This document shows positions 45,624 to 55,243 of a stretch of DNA of 64,000 bases, one piece after another. A model generated the notes under the pieces. That model was not told where the DNA came from and searched no databases. It saw only the letters and a list, made by a program, of their open reading frames with translations. Both the position numbers and the translations under genes were made by a program. The DNA comes from an uncultured Pelagibacteraceae bacterium (GTDB lineage: Bacteria; Pseudomonadota; Alphaproteobacteria; Pelagibacterales; Pelagibacteraceae): positions 62,001 through 126,000 of the forward strand of contig CACHTV010000001.1 of assembly GCA_902582875.1 (NCBI GenBank), given 5' to 3'. How positions within the stretch are numbered: the first letter of the stretch is position 1; each line of letters begins with the position of its first letter.

Positions 45624-46733
45624 TCATTTACCTCTTATTCTATCAATTTCCATCTGAACATATTGATCTTCAGCTTCTTCCATTACTTCAGCGTAAGTTT
45701 TACCTGTTCTTTCCATGTATTCATCCATTCCAGGATCTTCTCCTGGATTATAATCCCACTTACTATAATCTATACCGGATGCATGCTCAGCAGTAATTGA
45801 TACTTTGTTTTTATCTATTTTATCGTTGTATTGATAAGTGTCAGAAAGAGCAGCGTCTAAGTATCGTTCTGCATCCCACTCATACCCTGATGTGCTAAAT
45901 TTTAAATCATCTAATATGCTTTGTAATTTAGGAATACTCCAATAGTTTTCGTAGTTAAATAGTAAAGAGGATTTGAAAGGTTTGTAAAATGAGAAAATAG
46001 CATAATCTTTCTTTGTTATGCCTGCTTCCCATGATCCTGTTGTAATCATTTGGTTCTCATAAGCTGGGTGTCGCTCTAACTTTTCTGAACCAGACATTAT
46101 AATCGGTGCTATTGTGTTTAGCTGGAAATTACCTGCATATAGATAAATGCCCAATTTTTCTAACTCTTTGATATTTTGCTCAAAGCCAGAAACGCTATTA
46201 AGTGCTTCTATTTCTTTATCTAAAGCAAAATAACTTTCTGTCTCACTTTTTTTCAAAACCGATTTCGACTCTTTATGAACGCTGTGAATATCCCGTAAAA
46301 TATCCGTTACAATTTTTGCTTCTTTAGATTTTGGAGGTAAAGAAACATTGTAAAAGATTTTTCTAAATGTTGATCTTTTTATAATTTCAGTAAGTTTTTC
46401 TTCAGACGCGAGGCTATAGAGATAGCAACTTTCAAAAATGCCTGACCGAACTGTTTTATTTTTTTTATTATTAATAGATTTTGTTTTAGTTATATCTTCT
46501 AATGAAACTGGCTTGTTATAAGTTGTATATTTTTTTAAATATTGATCAAAAAATTGTGCAACTGAGGTCAAATATTTTAGACTAACTGACTCGCCTTTTT
46601 CAGCACGTTGATAATTTCTAAGACTTGTTTTTAATCTAAATTCTTTAAAAGCAAAAGGTATAGATGCTTGTTTCAATTTAGCTGCCCGTCTTAATTCTTT
46701 TATTTTTTGTTTATCTCCTTTAATCTCTTTCAT
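45624..46733 (-). CDS. Accessory HTH-domain protein of unknown function
   Basis: The 369-aa product starts with a probable Xre-like helix-turn-helix (about 8-62: KIKELRRAAKLKQASIPFAF, SLRNYQRAEKGESVSLKYLTSVAQFF), followed by about 300 residues I cannot assign, rich in aromatic and acidic residues, with an acidic end (DEYMERTGKTYAEVMEEAEDQYV). I use the ATG at 46733 instead of the tracked 46775: a TTGCAT-N16-TATATC promoter would start transcription about there, and a GCCAAAA-N14-TTTTGGC dyad lies upstream. It may control itself and the two downstream genes. Confidence 0.7.
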   Translation of the reverse strand: MKEIKGDKQKIKELRRAAKLKQASIPFAFKEFRLKTSLRNYQRAEKGESVSLKYLTSVAQFFDQYLKKYTTYNKPVSLEDITKTKSINNKKNKTVRSGIFESCYLYSLASEEKLTEIIKRSTFRKIFYNVSLPPKSKEAKIVTDILRDIHSVHKESKSVLKKSETESYFALDKEIEALNSVSGFEQNIKELEKLGIYLYAGNFQLNTIAPIIMSGSEKLERHPAYENQMITTGSWEAGITKKDYAIFSFYKPFKSSLLFNYENYWSIPKLQSILDDLKFSTSGYEWDAERYLDAALSDTYQYNDKIDKNKVSITAEHASGIDYSKWDYNPGEDPGMDEYMERTGKTYAEVMEEAEDQYVQMEIDRIRGK

Positions 46734-46740
46734 GGTTAGA

Positions 46741-46798
46741 GATATAATGTATATTTTATGTAATGCAACCGCCAAAATAGTGACATTTTACTTTTGGC
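46741..46798 (-). promoter_or_regulatory. Promoter and dyad of the accessory HTH gene
   Basis: On the minus strand TTGCAT (46768-46763), a 16-base spacer and TATATC (46746-46741) form a candidate promoter whose start would fall at or near the ATG. GCCAAAA (46771-46777) and TTTTGGC (46792-46798) form an inverted repeat immediately upstream of the -35. Another TTTGGCAT lies at 46841-46848. Confidence 0.45.
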
Positions 46799-46875
46799 AT
46801 TATTGACTTAATTATGTTGTTTTTTATTGTTTTTTTGATATTTGGCATATTTATTCAAAAAAAAAGGCTAAATTG

Positions 46876-48204
46876 TCACTTTCCTATACAAAAGTCCTTA
46901 AAAATAGAGCCTAAAATCTCCTCAACATCGACTTTTCCTACAATACTTCCAAGATGTCTAGTGGCCATTCGTAAATCTTCAGCCGCAAGCTCAATATCTT
47001 TGTTTTGATCTTTTTTAAGAAACTTATCTATCTCTTCTAAACAATGGTTTAGCTTAACACGGTGTCTTTCTCTTGTAATTAAAACATTATTGCTAGAGAT
47101 AAATTTTTTGCTTAATTTTTCTTTTAATTTTTTAATAACTTGATCGATATTTCTGTTATCTTTTACAGAAACTAAAATCGTATCTGCATCAAATTTATGA
47201 TTTTCTTTATTTTTAATATCTGATTTATTTAAAAGTACTATTGAGTCTTTATTTATTAATCTCCTAACTTTATCGTTTATTTTAGATGATGAATTATCAA
47301 TCATTACAATATTAAGATCGGCTTCTTTTGATTTACCTAAAGCTAAAGAAATACCTTTTTTTTCTATTTCATTTTTAGCCTCTCTTATGCCTGCTGTATC
47401 AGCTAAAATTACTGGATATCCATCTATATTAAGATAGGTCTCGATAACATCTCTCGTAGTTCCTTCTTCTTCTGAAACTATCGCTACTTCTCTTTTTGAA
47501 AGTAAATTTAATAAAGATGATTTGCCTGCGTTTACCTCGCCAATGATTGAAACATGAAATCCGTCTCTTATTTTTTCTCCGATTTTATTATCCTCTATTA
47601 TCTTATGAATATCTTTATGAATGTCTTTAATAGAGTTTTGTACTTCCTTCAAAACTTTTTCTGGTAAATCATCTTCTGCAAAATCTATTTTGGCCTCTAT
47701 ATAAGATAATGATTTTAAAAGTTTCTCTCTCAAATCATTATAATAATTTGAAGCATTACCTTGAACTAATTTAACAGCTTGGTCTCTCTGAAGCTCTGTT
47801 TCTGCGTGTATTAAATCACCAATACTTTCAGCTTTTAAAAGATCAATTTTATCATTTTGAAAAGCTACCTTTGTAAATTCACCTGGCTCGGCTAATCTAC
47901 AATTATCTTGTTCTGATAATGCTTTTAATAATGCGTTGATGACAGCATTACTTCCATGAACTTGGAATTCGGCTAAATCATCTCCTGTATAACTATTAGG
48001 CCCAGGAAACCACAATAATAGAGCTTCTGGATCTATAACTTTATCATTTTTAGGATCATAGAATGTGCAATAATTTACCTCATTAGAATTGATTTCTTTT
48101 AATTTAGACAAATTCTTACAAACTTTAAGAGTATCTTTGCCTGAAATTCTAACGATGGCTATTCCTGACGGACCTTTGCCTGATGAAAGAGCATAAATAT
48201 TCAT
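46876..48204 (-). CDS. mnmE: tRNA modification GTPase MnmE
   Basis: MnmE (TrmE) is the GTPase partner of MnmG. The 442-aa protein has the N-terminal tetrahydrofolate-binding domain (SSGKGPSGIAIVRISG), helical domain, an inserted G domain (GEVNAGKSSLLNLL, DTAGIREA, LNKSD) and the conserved C-terminal CIGK with the catalytic Cys. It starts four bases after the ubiH-like stop. Its separation from mnmG marks the insert. Confidence 0.98.
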   Translation of the reverse strand: MNIYALSSGKGPSGIAIVRISGKDTLKVCKNLSKLKEINSNEVNYCTFYDPKNDKVIDPEALLLWFPGPNSYTGDDLAEFQVHGSNAVINALLKALSEQDNCRLAEPGEFTKVAFQNDKIDLLKAESIGDLIHAETELQRDQAVKLVQGNASNYYNDLREKLLKSLSYIEAKIDFAEDDLPEKVLKEVQNSIKDIHKDIHKIIEDNKIGEKIRDGFHVSIIGEVNAGKSSLLNLLSKREVAIVSEEEGTTRDVIETYLNIDGYPVILADTAGIREAKNEIEKKGISLALGKSKEADLNIVMIDNSSSKINDKVRRLINKDSIVLLNKSDIKNKENHKFDADTILVSVKDNRNIDQVIKKLKEKLSKKFISSNNVLITRERHRVKLNHCLEEIDKFLKKDQNKDIELAAEDLRMATRHLGSIVGKVDVEEILGSIFKDFCIGK

Positions 48205-48208
48205 TGAA

Positions 48209-49306
48209 TTAAATTGATAAACCTCGATTAGAAATAAATTTGCTTATTTTTTTTAGAGTATTATTTTTCGAAATGTTCTTCAAAATTGTTTCTTTAAATG
48301 GATCTAGTAATTTATTTTGCTTAAAGAAATTATAAGTTAGATCAATTCCTATACCAGTAATGATATTTTCGGATTTTCTATTATTTGTAAAATCTTCAAG
48401 CGCTGGGGTGCTTTTTAAAGACATGCCTAATCCAGTATAGTACTTAAGTATTTCTTGTAATTTATTAATATCTCTAAGTACAAGATTGAAACCTTGACCA
48501 GCTACAGGATGAACTGTGTGCAGTCCTTCACCTAAAATAAGAATATCATTTTTATAATATGTTCGTTTTAAATTAAGCATCAAAGGATAAGATTGCTGAT
48601 TTGAAATCTGTATTTTTTTTGTTTTTAAAACTTCACAAATTTTAGATTTTACAATTAAGTTGATATCTTTCTTTGGAAAATCTTTATCTACACTCCATAC
48701 AAAAGAAAAATTATTTTTTGAAAAAGGGAGTATTGCTAAAGGTCCTTCCTTCAAGAAATATTGAGCAGTATTCAAATTTTTTAAGTTATGCTTAACATAA
48801 CCTGTGATAGCAATTTCTTTATAATCTTTATCTAGTGATCTTTTATCAATTATACTTTGATAGATTTTTGAGGATCTACCTAAGCAGAGCACTTTCATAT
48901 CGTAATCATCTAAATCTTTTAGTCCATTAATATTTTTTTGAAGAGTTTTAATCTTTTTCTTTTTTATTTCTTTAATTAGAATCTCTTTAATTTTGTCATT
49001 TTCAAAAACGTACATAAGATTTTTGCTATCTTCATTAAAGTTTAAGAAATTCATGTTCTGATCTTTTGTCTCGTAGAAAAGACCTATCTTTTTGGAAGGC
49101 CAAAACAACTTTTTGTCAAGTTTGGCTACGACTTCGTTAAAAAACTCGTAGTTAGAGGCAGAAATAGCTGTTGTTCTTTTATCTCTAGTTTGCTTGTTTT
49201 TTTTAGATATTAAATGAACTTCTAAACCTTCTAATCTGTTTAGTGCCAAAGCAGCCATTAAACCTGAAAGACCGTCTCCAACTATGCATATTCTCTGTTT
49301 TTTCAT
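48209..49306 (-). CDS. UbiH-family FAD-dependent monooxygenase (ubiquinone synthesis)
   Basis: The 365-aa product is a class A flavin hydroxylase: N-terminal FAD motif ICIVGDGLSGLMAALALNR, and the late GEGLHTVHPVAGQGFNLVLRDI motif matching the GD..HP..GQG signature. Such enzymes (UbiH, UbiF, UbiL) add hydroxyls to the ubiquinone ring; the position modified cannot be told. Some are broad and replace several. The tracked start at 49393 adds 29 unlikely residues; the ATG at 49306 begins directly at the first strand. Divergent from ftsK with 56 bases between. Confidence 0.88.
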   Translation of the reverse strand: MKKQRICIVGDGLSGLMAALALNRLEGLEVHLISKKNKQTRDKRTTAISASNYEFFNEVVAKLDKKLFWPSKKIGLFYETKDQNMNFLNFNEDSKNLMYVFENDKIKEILIKEIKKKKIKTLQKNINGLKDLDDYDMKVLCLGRSSKIYQSIIDKRSLDKDYKEIAITGYVKHNLKNLNTAQYFLKEGPLAILPFSKNNFSFVWSVDKDFPKKDINLIVKSKICEVLKTKKIQISNQQSYPLMLNLKRTYYKNDILILGEGLHTVHPVAGQGFNLVLRDINKLQEILKYYTGLGMSLKSTPALEDFTNNRKSENIITGIGIDLTYNFFKQNKLLDPFKETILKNISKNNTLKKISKFISNRGLSI

Positions 49307-49362
49307 ATTAAAATTTTTAACAGTTTCATAAAAATGGTAAAAAGTACGTAAAACGATTCGAT

Positions 49363-51450
49363 ATGAATACAAACTTTTTAAACAGTGTAACAAATTTTTT
49401 AAAAAAACGAACCTTTGAATTATTGGGACTAATCCTAATTTTAGCAGGTATAGCGCTGGCTATATCATTTGCTACTTACGCTCCTGAAGACCCATCATTT
49501 ATTTATGGAGATAGTAATATAGAAGTTAAAAATCTATTGGGTGTATATGGCAGTAGTATAGCAGACTTTCTTCTTCAAAGTTTTGGTTTAGCTTCTTTTT
49601 TGCTTTTAGCGAATTTTTTATTTTGGGGAATAAATTTATTGATAAATAAAGAAATCAAAAGAATAATATTAAAATTATTCTTAGTTATAATCTATCTTAC
49701 TCTAGGATCAATTTTTTTATATCTAACATTCAATAATTCCTTTTGGCTTATAGATAATGGTAACTCAGGTTTTGTTGGAGAAATAAGTTATAATTTTATT
49801 AGTAATGTTGCTCCTTGGATTAATAATCAATACCTTGTTTTTACTTTATTTTTTTTAACGTTAGTTCTTTTTATTTTTTCTTCTGATCTAAATATAAAAG
49901 CTTTAGTGGGAAGAATATTGAGATCTTTATTTAAAAAAAAAGATGAAAGTTTAACTACTGAAAATCTGACAAATAATGAAACTGAAGAAGAAGTTTCTTT
50001 GACTGAAAAACCGCAGCAATCTTTCATCTTTGAAAATGAGGAAAAAGAAGATCAAAAGATAGCTCAACAAAAAATTAAATACAAATTACCATCTATAGAT
50101 TTCTTAGAAAAAAGCTCTTCAAAGCCAAGTTTATTAGATATTAATAAAAATCGTCCAGACTCTAAATTTATGGAAAAAATTTTATTAGATTTTGGAATTG
50201 ATGGAAAGATAAAAGCTATAAACAACGGTCCAGTAGTTAGTTTATACGAATTTGAACCTGCACCAGGTGTAAAAGTTTCAAAAATTATAAATCTATCTGA
50301 AGACTTGGCTCGTAATACAAGTTCAACATCAGCAAGAGTTTCTGTAATTCCTGGGAAAAATACTGTTGGTATTGAAATTCCAAATGAAACTAGAGAAGGT
50401 GTTTCTTTAAGAGAAATAATATCAAACGAGAAATTTCAAAATAAAGAAATTAGACTTCCTATAGCGCTTGGAAAAAGTATCTCAGGCATACCTATAATAG
50501 GTGATTTAACTAATATGCCTCATTTGCTTATTGCGGGAACGACTGGATCAGGAAAATCAGTGTGTATTAACACAATAATTGTATCCTTACTTTATAAACT
50601 TAATCCAGATTTATGTAAGTTCATTTTAATTGATCCTAAAATGTTAGAGCTTTCTACTTATGAAGGAATACCTCATTTGCTTTCACCTGTAATCACTGAC
50701 GCTAAAAAAGCAACATCTGCATTAGCCTGGACAGTAAAAGAAATGAATAGTCGTTATAAGCTAATGAGTAAAGTTGGAGTAAGAAATATAGATGGCTACA
50801 ACGCAAAACATAAACTTAAAATGCCTTATATAGTGGTTGTAGTAGACGAAATGTCAGATTTAATGTTAGTTGCTGGGAAAGAAATAGAAAATTATATTCA
50901 AAAGTTATCTCAAATGGCTAGAGCAGCTGGTATTCATATTATCATGGCTACTCAAAGACCAAGTGTAGATGTGATAACAGGGACAATTAAAGCTAATTTT
51001 CCGACACGTATTTCTTTCCAGGTAAGCTCCAAAATTGATAGTAGAACCATATTAGGAGAACAGGGTGCAGAACAGTTACTTGGTAAAGGAGATATGCTTT
51101 TCATGTCATCAGCAAATCGCATTATTAGAATACATGGTCCTTATGTTTCAGAAGAAGAAATCGAGAGAATTGCTAATATATTAAGAGCCCAGGGCGAGCC
51201 AGATTATATAGAAGAAATTACGATGCAAGAAAGCAAAGAAAGTACTTCAAGTCTAACGGATGAAGGTGAAGAAGACGAACTTTACAGTCAAGCTTTAGAA
51301 ATTATCAAATCAGAAGGAAAAGCATCTACTAGTTTTTTACAAAGAAAATTACAAATTGGATACAATAGAGCTGCTAGAATCATTGATATGATGGAAGAAA
51401 AAGGGATAGTGAGTAAAGCAAATCATGTTGGCAAACGTGAGGTCCTATAG
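49363..51450 (+). CDS. ftsK: DNA translocase FtsK
   Basis: FtsK links division with chromosome dimer resolution. The 695-aa protein has four N-terminal membrane segments (to about 180), a short acidic linker, the motor with Walker A GTTGSGKSVCI (about 390) and Walker B YIVVVVDEMSDLM, and a C-terminal gamma winged helix (LYSQALEIIKSEGKASTSFLQRKLQIGYNRAARIID) that reads KOPS sites. The linker is short compared with E. coli, normal in alphaproteobacteria. lolA follows two bases later. Confidence 0.97.
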   Translation: MNTNFLNSVTNFLKKRTFELLGLILILAGIALAISFATYAPEDPSFIYGDSNIEVKNLLGVYGSSIADFLLQSFGLASFLLLANFLFWGINLLINKEIKRIILKLFLVIIYLTLGSIFLYLTFNNSFWLIDNGNSGFVGEISYNFISNVAPWINNQYLVFTLFFLTLVLFIFSSDLNIKALVGRILRSLFKKKDESLTTENLTNNETEEEVSLTEKPQQSFIFENEEKEDQKIAQQKIKYKLPSIDFLEKSSSKPSLLDINKNRPDSKFMEKILLDFGIDGKIKAINNGPVVSLYEFEPAPGVKVSKIINLSEDLARNTSSTSARVSVIPGKNTVGIEIPNETREGVSLREIISNEKFQNKEIRLPIALGKSISGIPIIGDLTNMPHLLIAGTTGSGKSVCINTIIVSLLYKLNPDLCKFILIDPKMLELSTYEGIPHLLSPVITDAKKATSALAWTVKEMNSRYKLMSKVGVRNIDGYNAKHKLKMPYIVVVVDEMSDLMLVAGKEIENYIQKLSQMARAAGIHIIMATQRPSVDVITGTIKANFPTRISFQVSSKIDSRTILGEQGAEQLLGKGDMLFMSSANRIIRIHGPYVSEEEIERIANILRAQGEPDYIEEITMQESKESTSSLTDEGEEDELYSQALEIIKSEGKASTSFLQRKLQIGYNRAARIIDMMEEKGIVSKANHVGKREVL

Positions 51451-51452
51451 TC

Positions 51453-52007
51453 TTGTTTGTTAGGAAATTTTTTTTAATTTTATTATTCACTTCTTTTTCT
51501 TTTAGTTTGTCTGCAAATCAAAAAGATCAAATCGTAACTCAACTAAAAAACTTAAATTCTTTAGAATTTACTTTCAAACAACTTGTTAATGAAAAGTTAG
51601 AAGAGGGTAGCTGTCTACTAGAATTCCCTGGAAAGTTAAAATGTGAGTATTTTGATAATAAACAAAAAGAACTTATTATTAATGATAAAAGACTGGCCAT
51701 AACACAGAAAAGATATAATAAAACTTATTACTACCCTATATCAAAATCTCCTTTTTTAAATATTTTGTATAAAGATAAGCTTTTAGAAATAGTTAAATCT
51801 GGAAAATTACAATTAGGTGAACAACTCATAAAACTCATTTATTCAAGTGAAAATGAAATAACTGTTTTTTTTGATATAAAGACATTAAATTTAAAAGGCT
51901 GGGAAATAATAGATCAATACAACAATAATATAAATTTTTCTTTAAATATTATCTCAAAGAATGACACCTATAAGAAAGATACTTTTAAAATTCCAAAAAT
52001 AAATTAG
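51453..52007 (+). CDS. lolA: Outer-membrane lipoprotein carrier LolA
   Basis: LolA ferries lipoproteins across the periplasm. The 184-aa product has a signal peptide (KFFLILLFTSFSFSLSANQ) and the LolA fold pattern: QLKNLNSLEFTFKQLV, GSCLLEFPGKLKCEYFDNKQKELIINDKRL, ISKSPFLNILY. It starts with TTG at 51453, with no upstream ATG available after the ftsK stop. The ftsK-lolA pair is standard in alphaproteobacteria. It overlaps the GNAT gene end by four bases. Confidence 0.9.
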   Translation: MFVRKFFLILLFTSFSFSLSANQKDQIVTQLKNLNSLEFTFKQLVNEKLEEGSCLLEFPGKLKCEYFDNKQKELIINDKRLAITQKRYNKTYYYPISKSPFLNILYKDKLLEIVKSGKLQLGEQLIKLIYSSENEITVFFDIKTLNLKGWEIIDQYNNNINFSLNIISKNDTYKKDTFKIPKIN

Positions 52008-52510
52008 GCAACAAAATCTATTTCTTCTTCTTTAAATATTTCAAAACCTTTTGATCTATAATTTTGCAGAGCGTGCTTATGATCTAAGCTACAAGTGTGT
52101 ACCCACATTCTATTTGGATTTTTTCGGGATGCGCTCGCTATAGCATGGTTTAAAAGCATAGAACCTAGCTTTAATCCTCTAAACTCCTTTAAAATTCCCA
52201 TATTTATCAATTCTACTTCTTTAGATCCCGGGTGATACTCTTGTTCATAAAATCCAACTAAATCCTCCTCTTTTTTTAAAATATGAGTCTCAAGATTCTT
52301 GTTTTTTGCATACATTGACCATTCTTTATCTGACCAGATCAATCTATCTCTCCAATAATGATCAACCCCGATTTGTTTATAAAAAAATTTATTTAATTCA
52401 AAATTTTTTTTATCATCTAAAATAATTTGATAATTTTTTGGGATATTTAGTTCTATAGGATTTGAAAAATCTTTTATTTCTAGAAAATATCTTTTTACTC
52501 TTGAAACCAT
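52004..52510 (-). CDS. GNAT-family N-acetyltransferase
   Basis: The 168-aa product has a GNAT acetyl-CoA motif in the second half: VELINMGILKEFRGLKLGSMLLNHAI (about 107-132) and HALQNYRSKGFEIFKEE near the end. The N-terminus (YWRDRLIWSDKEW) resembles a group of alphaproteobacterial acetyltransferases commonly next to histidine genes. Substrate unknown. It starts one base from the hinT stop and closes the his cluster. Confidence 0.88.
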   Translation of the reverse strand: MVSRVKRYFLEIKDFSNPIELNIPKNYQIILDDKKNFELNKFFYKQIGVDHYWRDRLIWSDKEWSMYAKNKNLETHILKKEEDLVGFYEQEYHPGSKEVELINMGILKEFRGLKLGSMLLNHAIASASRKNPNRMWVHTCSLDHKHALQNYRSKGFEIFKEEEIDFVA

Positions 52511-52866
52511 TAGCTAACCATTTTTCCTATCTTTTCACCTGCAAATATATGAAAGTGTAAGTGGGGAACTTCTTGTCCACCATCACTTCCAATGTTAGTT
52601 AAAGCTCGATAGCCTTTATCCTTTGCTCCCAACAAGCTTGAAACATGAGTAATAGCTTTATTTAATTCTACTATTTCCTTATCAGACGCTTTGCTGCTAA
52701 AGTCATTCAGATCAATGTACTCACCTTTTGGAATTACTAAAACATGAATTTTTTTCTGAGGACTAATATCATGAAAAGCTAAAACATGATCATTTTCATA
52801 AACTTTTTTACAAGGAATTTCTCCTCTAAGTATCTTAGCAAATATATTATTCTTATCATAAATCAT
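52510..52866 (-). CDS. HIT-family nucleotide hydrolase (HinT-like)
   Basis: HIT proteins cleave nucleoside phosphoramidates and similar compounds. The 118-aa sequence shows NIFAKILRGEIPCKKVYEND at the start, the middle VLVIPKGEYIDLNDF and the His triad in VPHLHFHIFAGEKIG. Length is typical. In many alphaproteobacteria a HIT gene is next to hisE, as here; it overlaps hisE by four bases. Confidence 0.94.
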   Translation of the reverse strand: MIYDKNNIFAKILRGEIPCKKVYENDHVLAFHDISPQKKIHVLVIPKGEYIDLNDFSSKASDKEIVELNKAITHVSSLLGAKDKGYRALTNIGSDGGQEVPHLHFHIFAGEKIGKMVS

Positions 52867-53135
52867 TTCTGTCTTTTCTTTAACTCAATCATTACGTCCT
52901 CGATCTTTATATCATTAGCCTCTAGGTAAACCATCAAATGATAAATCACATCTGCAGCTTCGTGGATTTTATTAGAATTTTTCTCCACAGACTCTATTAG
53001 CTCTCCTATCTCTTCTTTTACCTTCGAAACACTTAAGCTTTTGTCATTAAGGAGTTTGTTCGTATAAGATTTATCTGGAGAAGCATTTTTTCTATCTCTA
53101 ATTGTTTTTATTAATTGCTCAAGGTTTTCAAACAT
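52863..53135 (-). CDS. hisE: Phosphoribosyl-ATP pyrophosphatase
   Basis: HisE removes pyrophosphate from PR-ATP, step two of histidine synthesis. The 90-aa MazG-like helical protein has KVKEEIGELIESVEKNSNKIHEAADVIYHLMV, carrying the metal-binding Glu and Asp residues. It is one base after hisF. The cyclohydrolase hisI, fused to hisE in enterobacteria, is not present nearby. Confidence 0.94.
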   Translation of the reverse strand: MFENLEQLIKTIRDRKNASPDKSYTNKLLNDKSLSVSKVKEEIGELIESVEKNSNKIHEAADVIYHLMVYLEANDIKIEDVMIELKKRQK

Positions 53136-53136
53136 T

Positions 53137-53898
53137 TTATAATCTTACCGATACATTTTTGGAATTCAAATATTCTTTAGCATCTTGAATTTTATACTCA
53201 CCGTAGTGAAAAATAGAAGCAGCTAGTACAGCACTTGCTCCTCCTTTAACTATACCATCATATAAATGGTCTAATGTCCCAACACCACCAGAAGCTATAA
53301 CAGGAATATTGGTGCTTTTTGTAATTGCTTTTAATAAATCCACATCGTAACCAGATTTAGTTCCATCTTTATCCATTGAAGTTAATAAAATTTCTCCAGC
53401 TCCATTAGTTTCTACTTGTTTAGCAAATTCCACAGCATCAATACTTGTTTTATTTCTTCCGCCATGAGTAAAGACTTCCCATTTCTTTTCTGAAACTTTC
53501 TTGGCGTCTATGGCTACAACGATACACTGAGAACCAAATTTTTTAGACGCCTCTTTAACAAAATTAACATTCTTAACTGCTGCAGTATTAATAGAAACTT
53601 TATCTGCTCCTGCTAACAATAAATCAGTAATATTTTGAATAGTTCTAACGCCGCCGCCAACAGTCAAAGGAACGAAGCATTCTTTAGCAGTTTTTCTAAC
53701 AATATCAATAATTGTATCTCTATTTTCATTAGATGCGGTAATATCTAAAAAACAAATCTCATCAGCACCACCATCACTGTAAATCTTAGCTTGTTCAACT
53801 GGATCTCCAGCATCTTTTAATTCTACAAAGTTAATTCCTTTAACCACTCTTCCATTTTGAACATCAAGACAAGGTATAATTCTATTTTTAAGCATCAA
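53137..53898 (-). CDS. hisF: Imidazole glycerol phosphate synthase, cyclase subunit
   Basis: HisF uses ammonia from HisH to make IGP and AICAR. The 253-aa TIM barrel has the catalytic Asp in [15 protein letters not shown] (D11) and the second in [10 protein letters not shown] (about 130), with the phosphate sites VGGGVRT and [11 protein letters not shown]. It overlaps hisA by 11 bases. Confidence 0.97.
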   Translation of the reverse strand: MMLKNRIIPCLDVQNGRVVKGINFVELKDAGDPVEQAKIYSDGGADEICFLDITASNENRDTIIDIVRKTAKECFVPLTVGGGVRTIQNITDLLLAGADKVSINTAAVKNVNFVKEASKKFGSQCIVVAIDAKKVSEKKWEVFTHGGRNKTSIDAVEFAKQVETNGAGEILLTSMDKDGTKSGYDVDLLKAITKSTNIPVIASGGVGTLDHLYDGIVKGGASAVLAASIFHYGEYKIQDAKEYLNSKNVSVRL

Positions 53899-54613
53899 TC
53901 TCCTTTGCTAATTCATCAAGTTTAATATCGCCATCATAAATAGCTTTACCAACAATAATACCTTCAATTTTTTTATTATTTAAATCTTTAGCTTTCTTAA
54001 TATCATTTATTGAAGAAACTCCACCTGAAATAATAACTGGACAATTAGAAATTTCAGCAATTTTAACTGTCTCTTCATAATTGGGACTAGTTTTCATTCC
54101 ATCTTTATTTATATCTGTAAAAATAATTCTACTAACGCCAAAATCATTAACTTCTTTTAGAAAATCTATAGTTTTTATATTTAGATTTTCTTTCCAGCCA
54201 GACACTGAGAGATTTCCATCTTTTGCATCTAATCCTAAAGCAATTTTATTTTTAAATTTTTTGCATGCTTCTTTTAAAAATTCTTTATTTTTAATAGCAC
54301 CACTACCTAATATCACTTTCTCTACTCCTGCTTCGATATATTGATTAATGCTCTCTATGTTTCTCACGCCACCGCCTATCTCAATTTTAAAATCGTATTT
54401 ACTTACTATTTCCTTAATAATATCTAAATTTACTGTCTTACCCGTTAGAGCGCCATCTAAATCGACGATATGTAAATTCTTAAAACCATGATCTCTATAT
54501 TTTGACGCTTGATCCACTGGTGAAGTTTGATATTCGGTTTTGTTTTCAAAATCACCTTTAATTAATCTTACACATTTTTTTTCTTTGATATCTATTGCTG
54601 GAAATATTTTCAT
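53888..54613 (-). CDS. hisA: ProFAR isomerase
   Basis: HisA isomerises ProFAR to PRFAR by Amadori rearrangement. The 241-aa TIM barrel shows [17 protein letters not shown] with catalytic Asp8, [14 protein letters not shown], and [14 protein letters not shown] with the second Asp. It shares one base with the hisH end. Confidence 0.96.
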   Translation of the reverse strand: MKIFPAIDIKEKKCVRLIKGDFENKTEYQTSPVDQASKYRDHGFKNLHIVDLDGALTGKTVNLDIIKEIVSKYDFKIEIGGGVRNIESINQYIEAGVEKVILGSGAIKNKEFLKEACKKFKNKIALGLDAKDGNLSVSGWKENLNIKTIDFLKEVNDFGVSRIIFTDINKDGMKTSPNYEETVKIAEISNCPVIISGGVSSINDIKKAKDLNNKKIEGIIVGKAIYDGDIKLDELAKEIDA

Positions 54614-55242
54614 TATAGCTTTATAAAGTTATCGATTATTTTTAATCCAATTTTATCACTTTTTTCGGGGTGAAATTGAGTGCCGAATAAATTATCTCTT
54701 TCGACTGAACAAACAATTTTTGATGAATAATCTGTTGTTGCTGAAATGACTGATTTATCCTCAGGAATAAACTCATAACTGTGTACGAAATACATGTGAG
54801 ATTTATTTTTTATTTCTTTAAATATTTTACTTTCTTTTTGTATTTCAATTTCGTTCCAACCTATGTGTGGAAGTTTGAATTTTCCATTTTGATTATCAAT
54901 TTTAGAAACTTTACCTGAAATCCAACCAAGTCCTTTTGTTTCAGCTTCCTCAAAACCAACATCAGCAAACATTTGTAAACCTACGCAAATTCCTAACAAT
55001 GGTTTTTTATTTGTTATTGCAAATTCTTTAAGTGCATCAACCAATCCATTAATACTGTTTAAAGAGTCTACACAACTTTTGAATGAACCTTGACCTGGTA
55101 AAACAATTTTATCGCTAGATTTAATTTTATTTATGTTGGAGGTTACCTCTAAATTAACTTTATCTTTAGCGACCTCTGTAAAAGAATTTATGACAGAGCT
55201 TATATTGCCCGATTGGTAGTCAACAATAGTGACATTCATCAA
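54613..55242 (-). CDS. hisH: Imidazole glycerol phosphate synthase, glutaminase subunit
   Basis: HisH is the class I amidotransferase supplying ammonia to HisF. The 209-aa product has the nucleophile in LLGICVGLQMFAD and the His-Glu pair in GTQFHPEKSD. LPGQGSFKSCVDSLN is the family oxyanion-side motif. It lies one base from hisB. Confidence 0.96.
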   Translation of the reverse strand: MMNVTIVDYQSGNISSVINSFTEVAKDKVNLEVTSNINKIKSSDKIVLPGQGSFKSCVDSLNSINGLVDALKEFAITNKKPLLGICVGLQMFADVGFEEAETKGLGWISGKVSKIDNQNGKFKLPHIGWNEIEIQKESKIFKEIKNKSHMYFVHSYEFIPEDKSVISATTDYSSKIVCSVERDNLFGTQFHPEKSDKIGLKIIDNFIKL

Positions 55243-55243
55243 A

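Noticed and set aside
49307-49393. N-terminal extension of the UbiH-like ORF in the track
   Set aside because: It would overlap the start of ftsK and places 29 unrelated residues before the FAD-binding strand; the ATG at 49306 is better.
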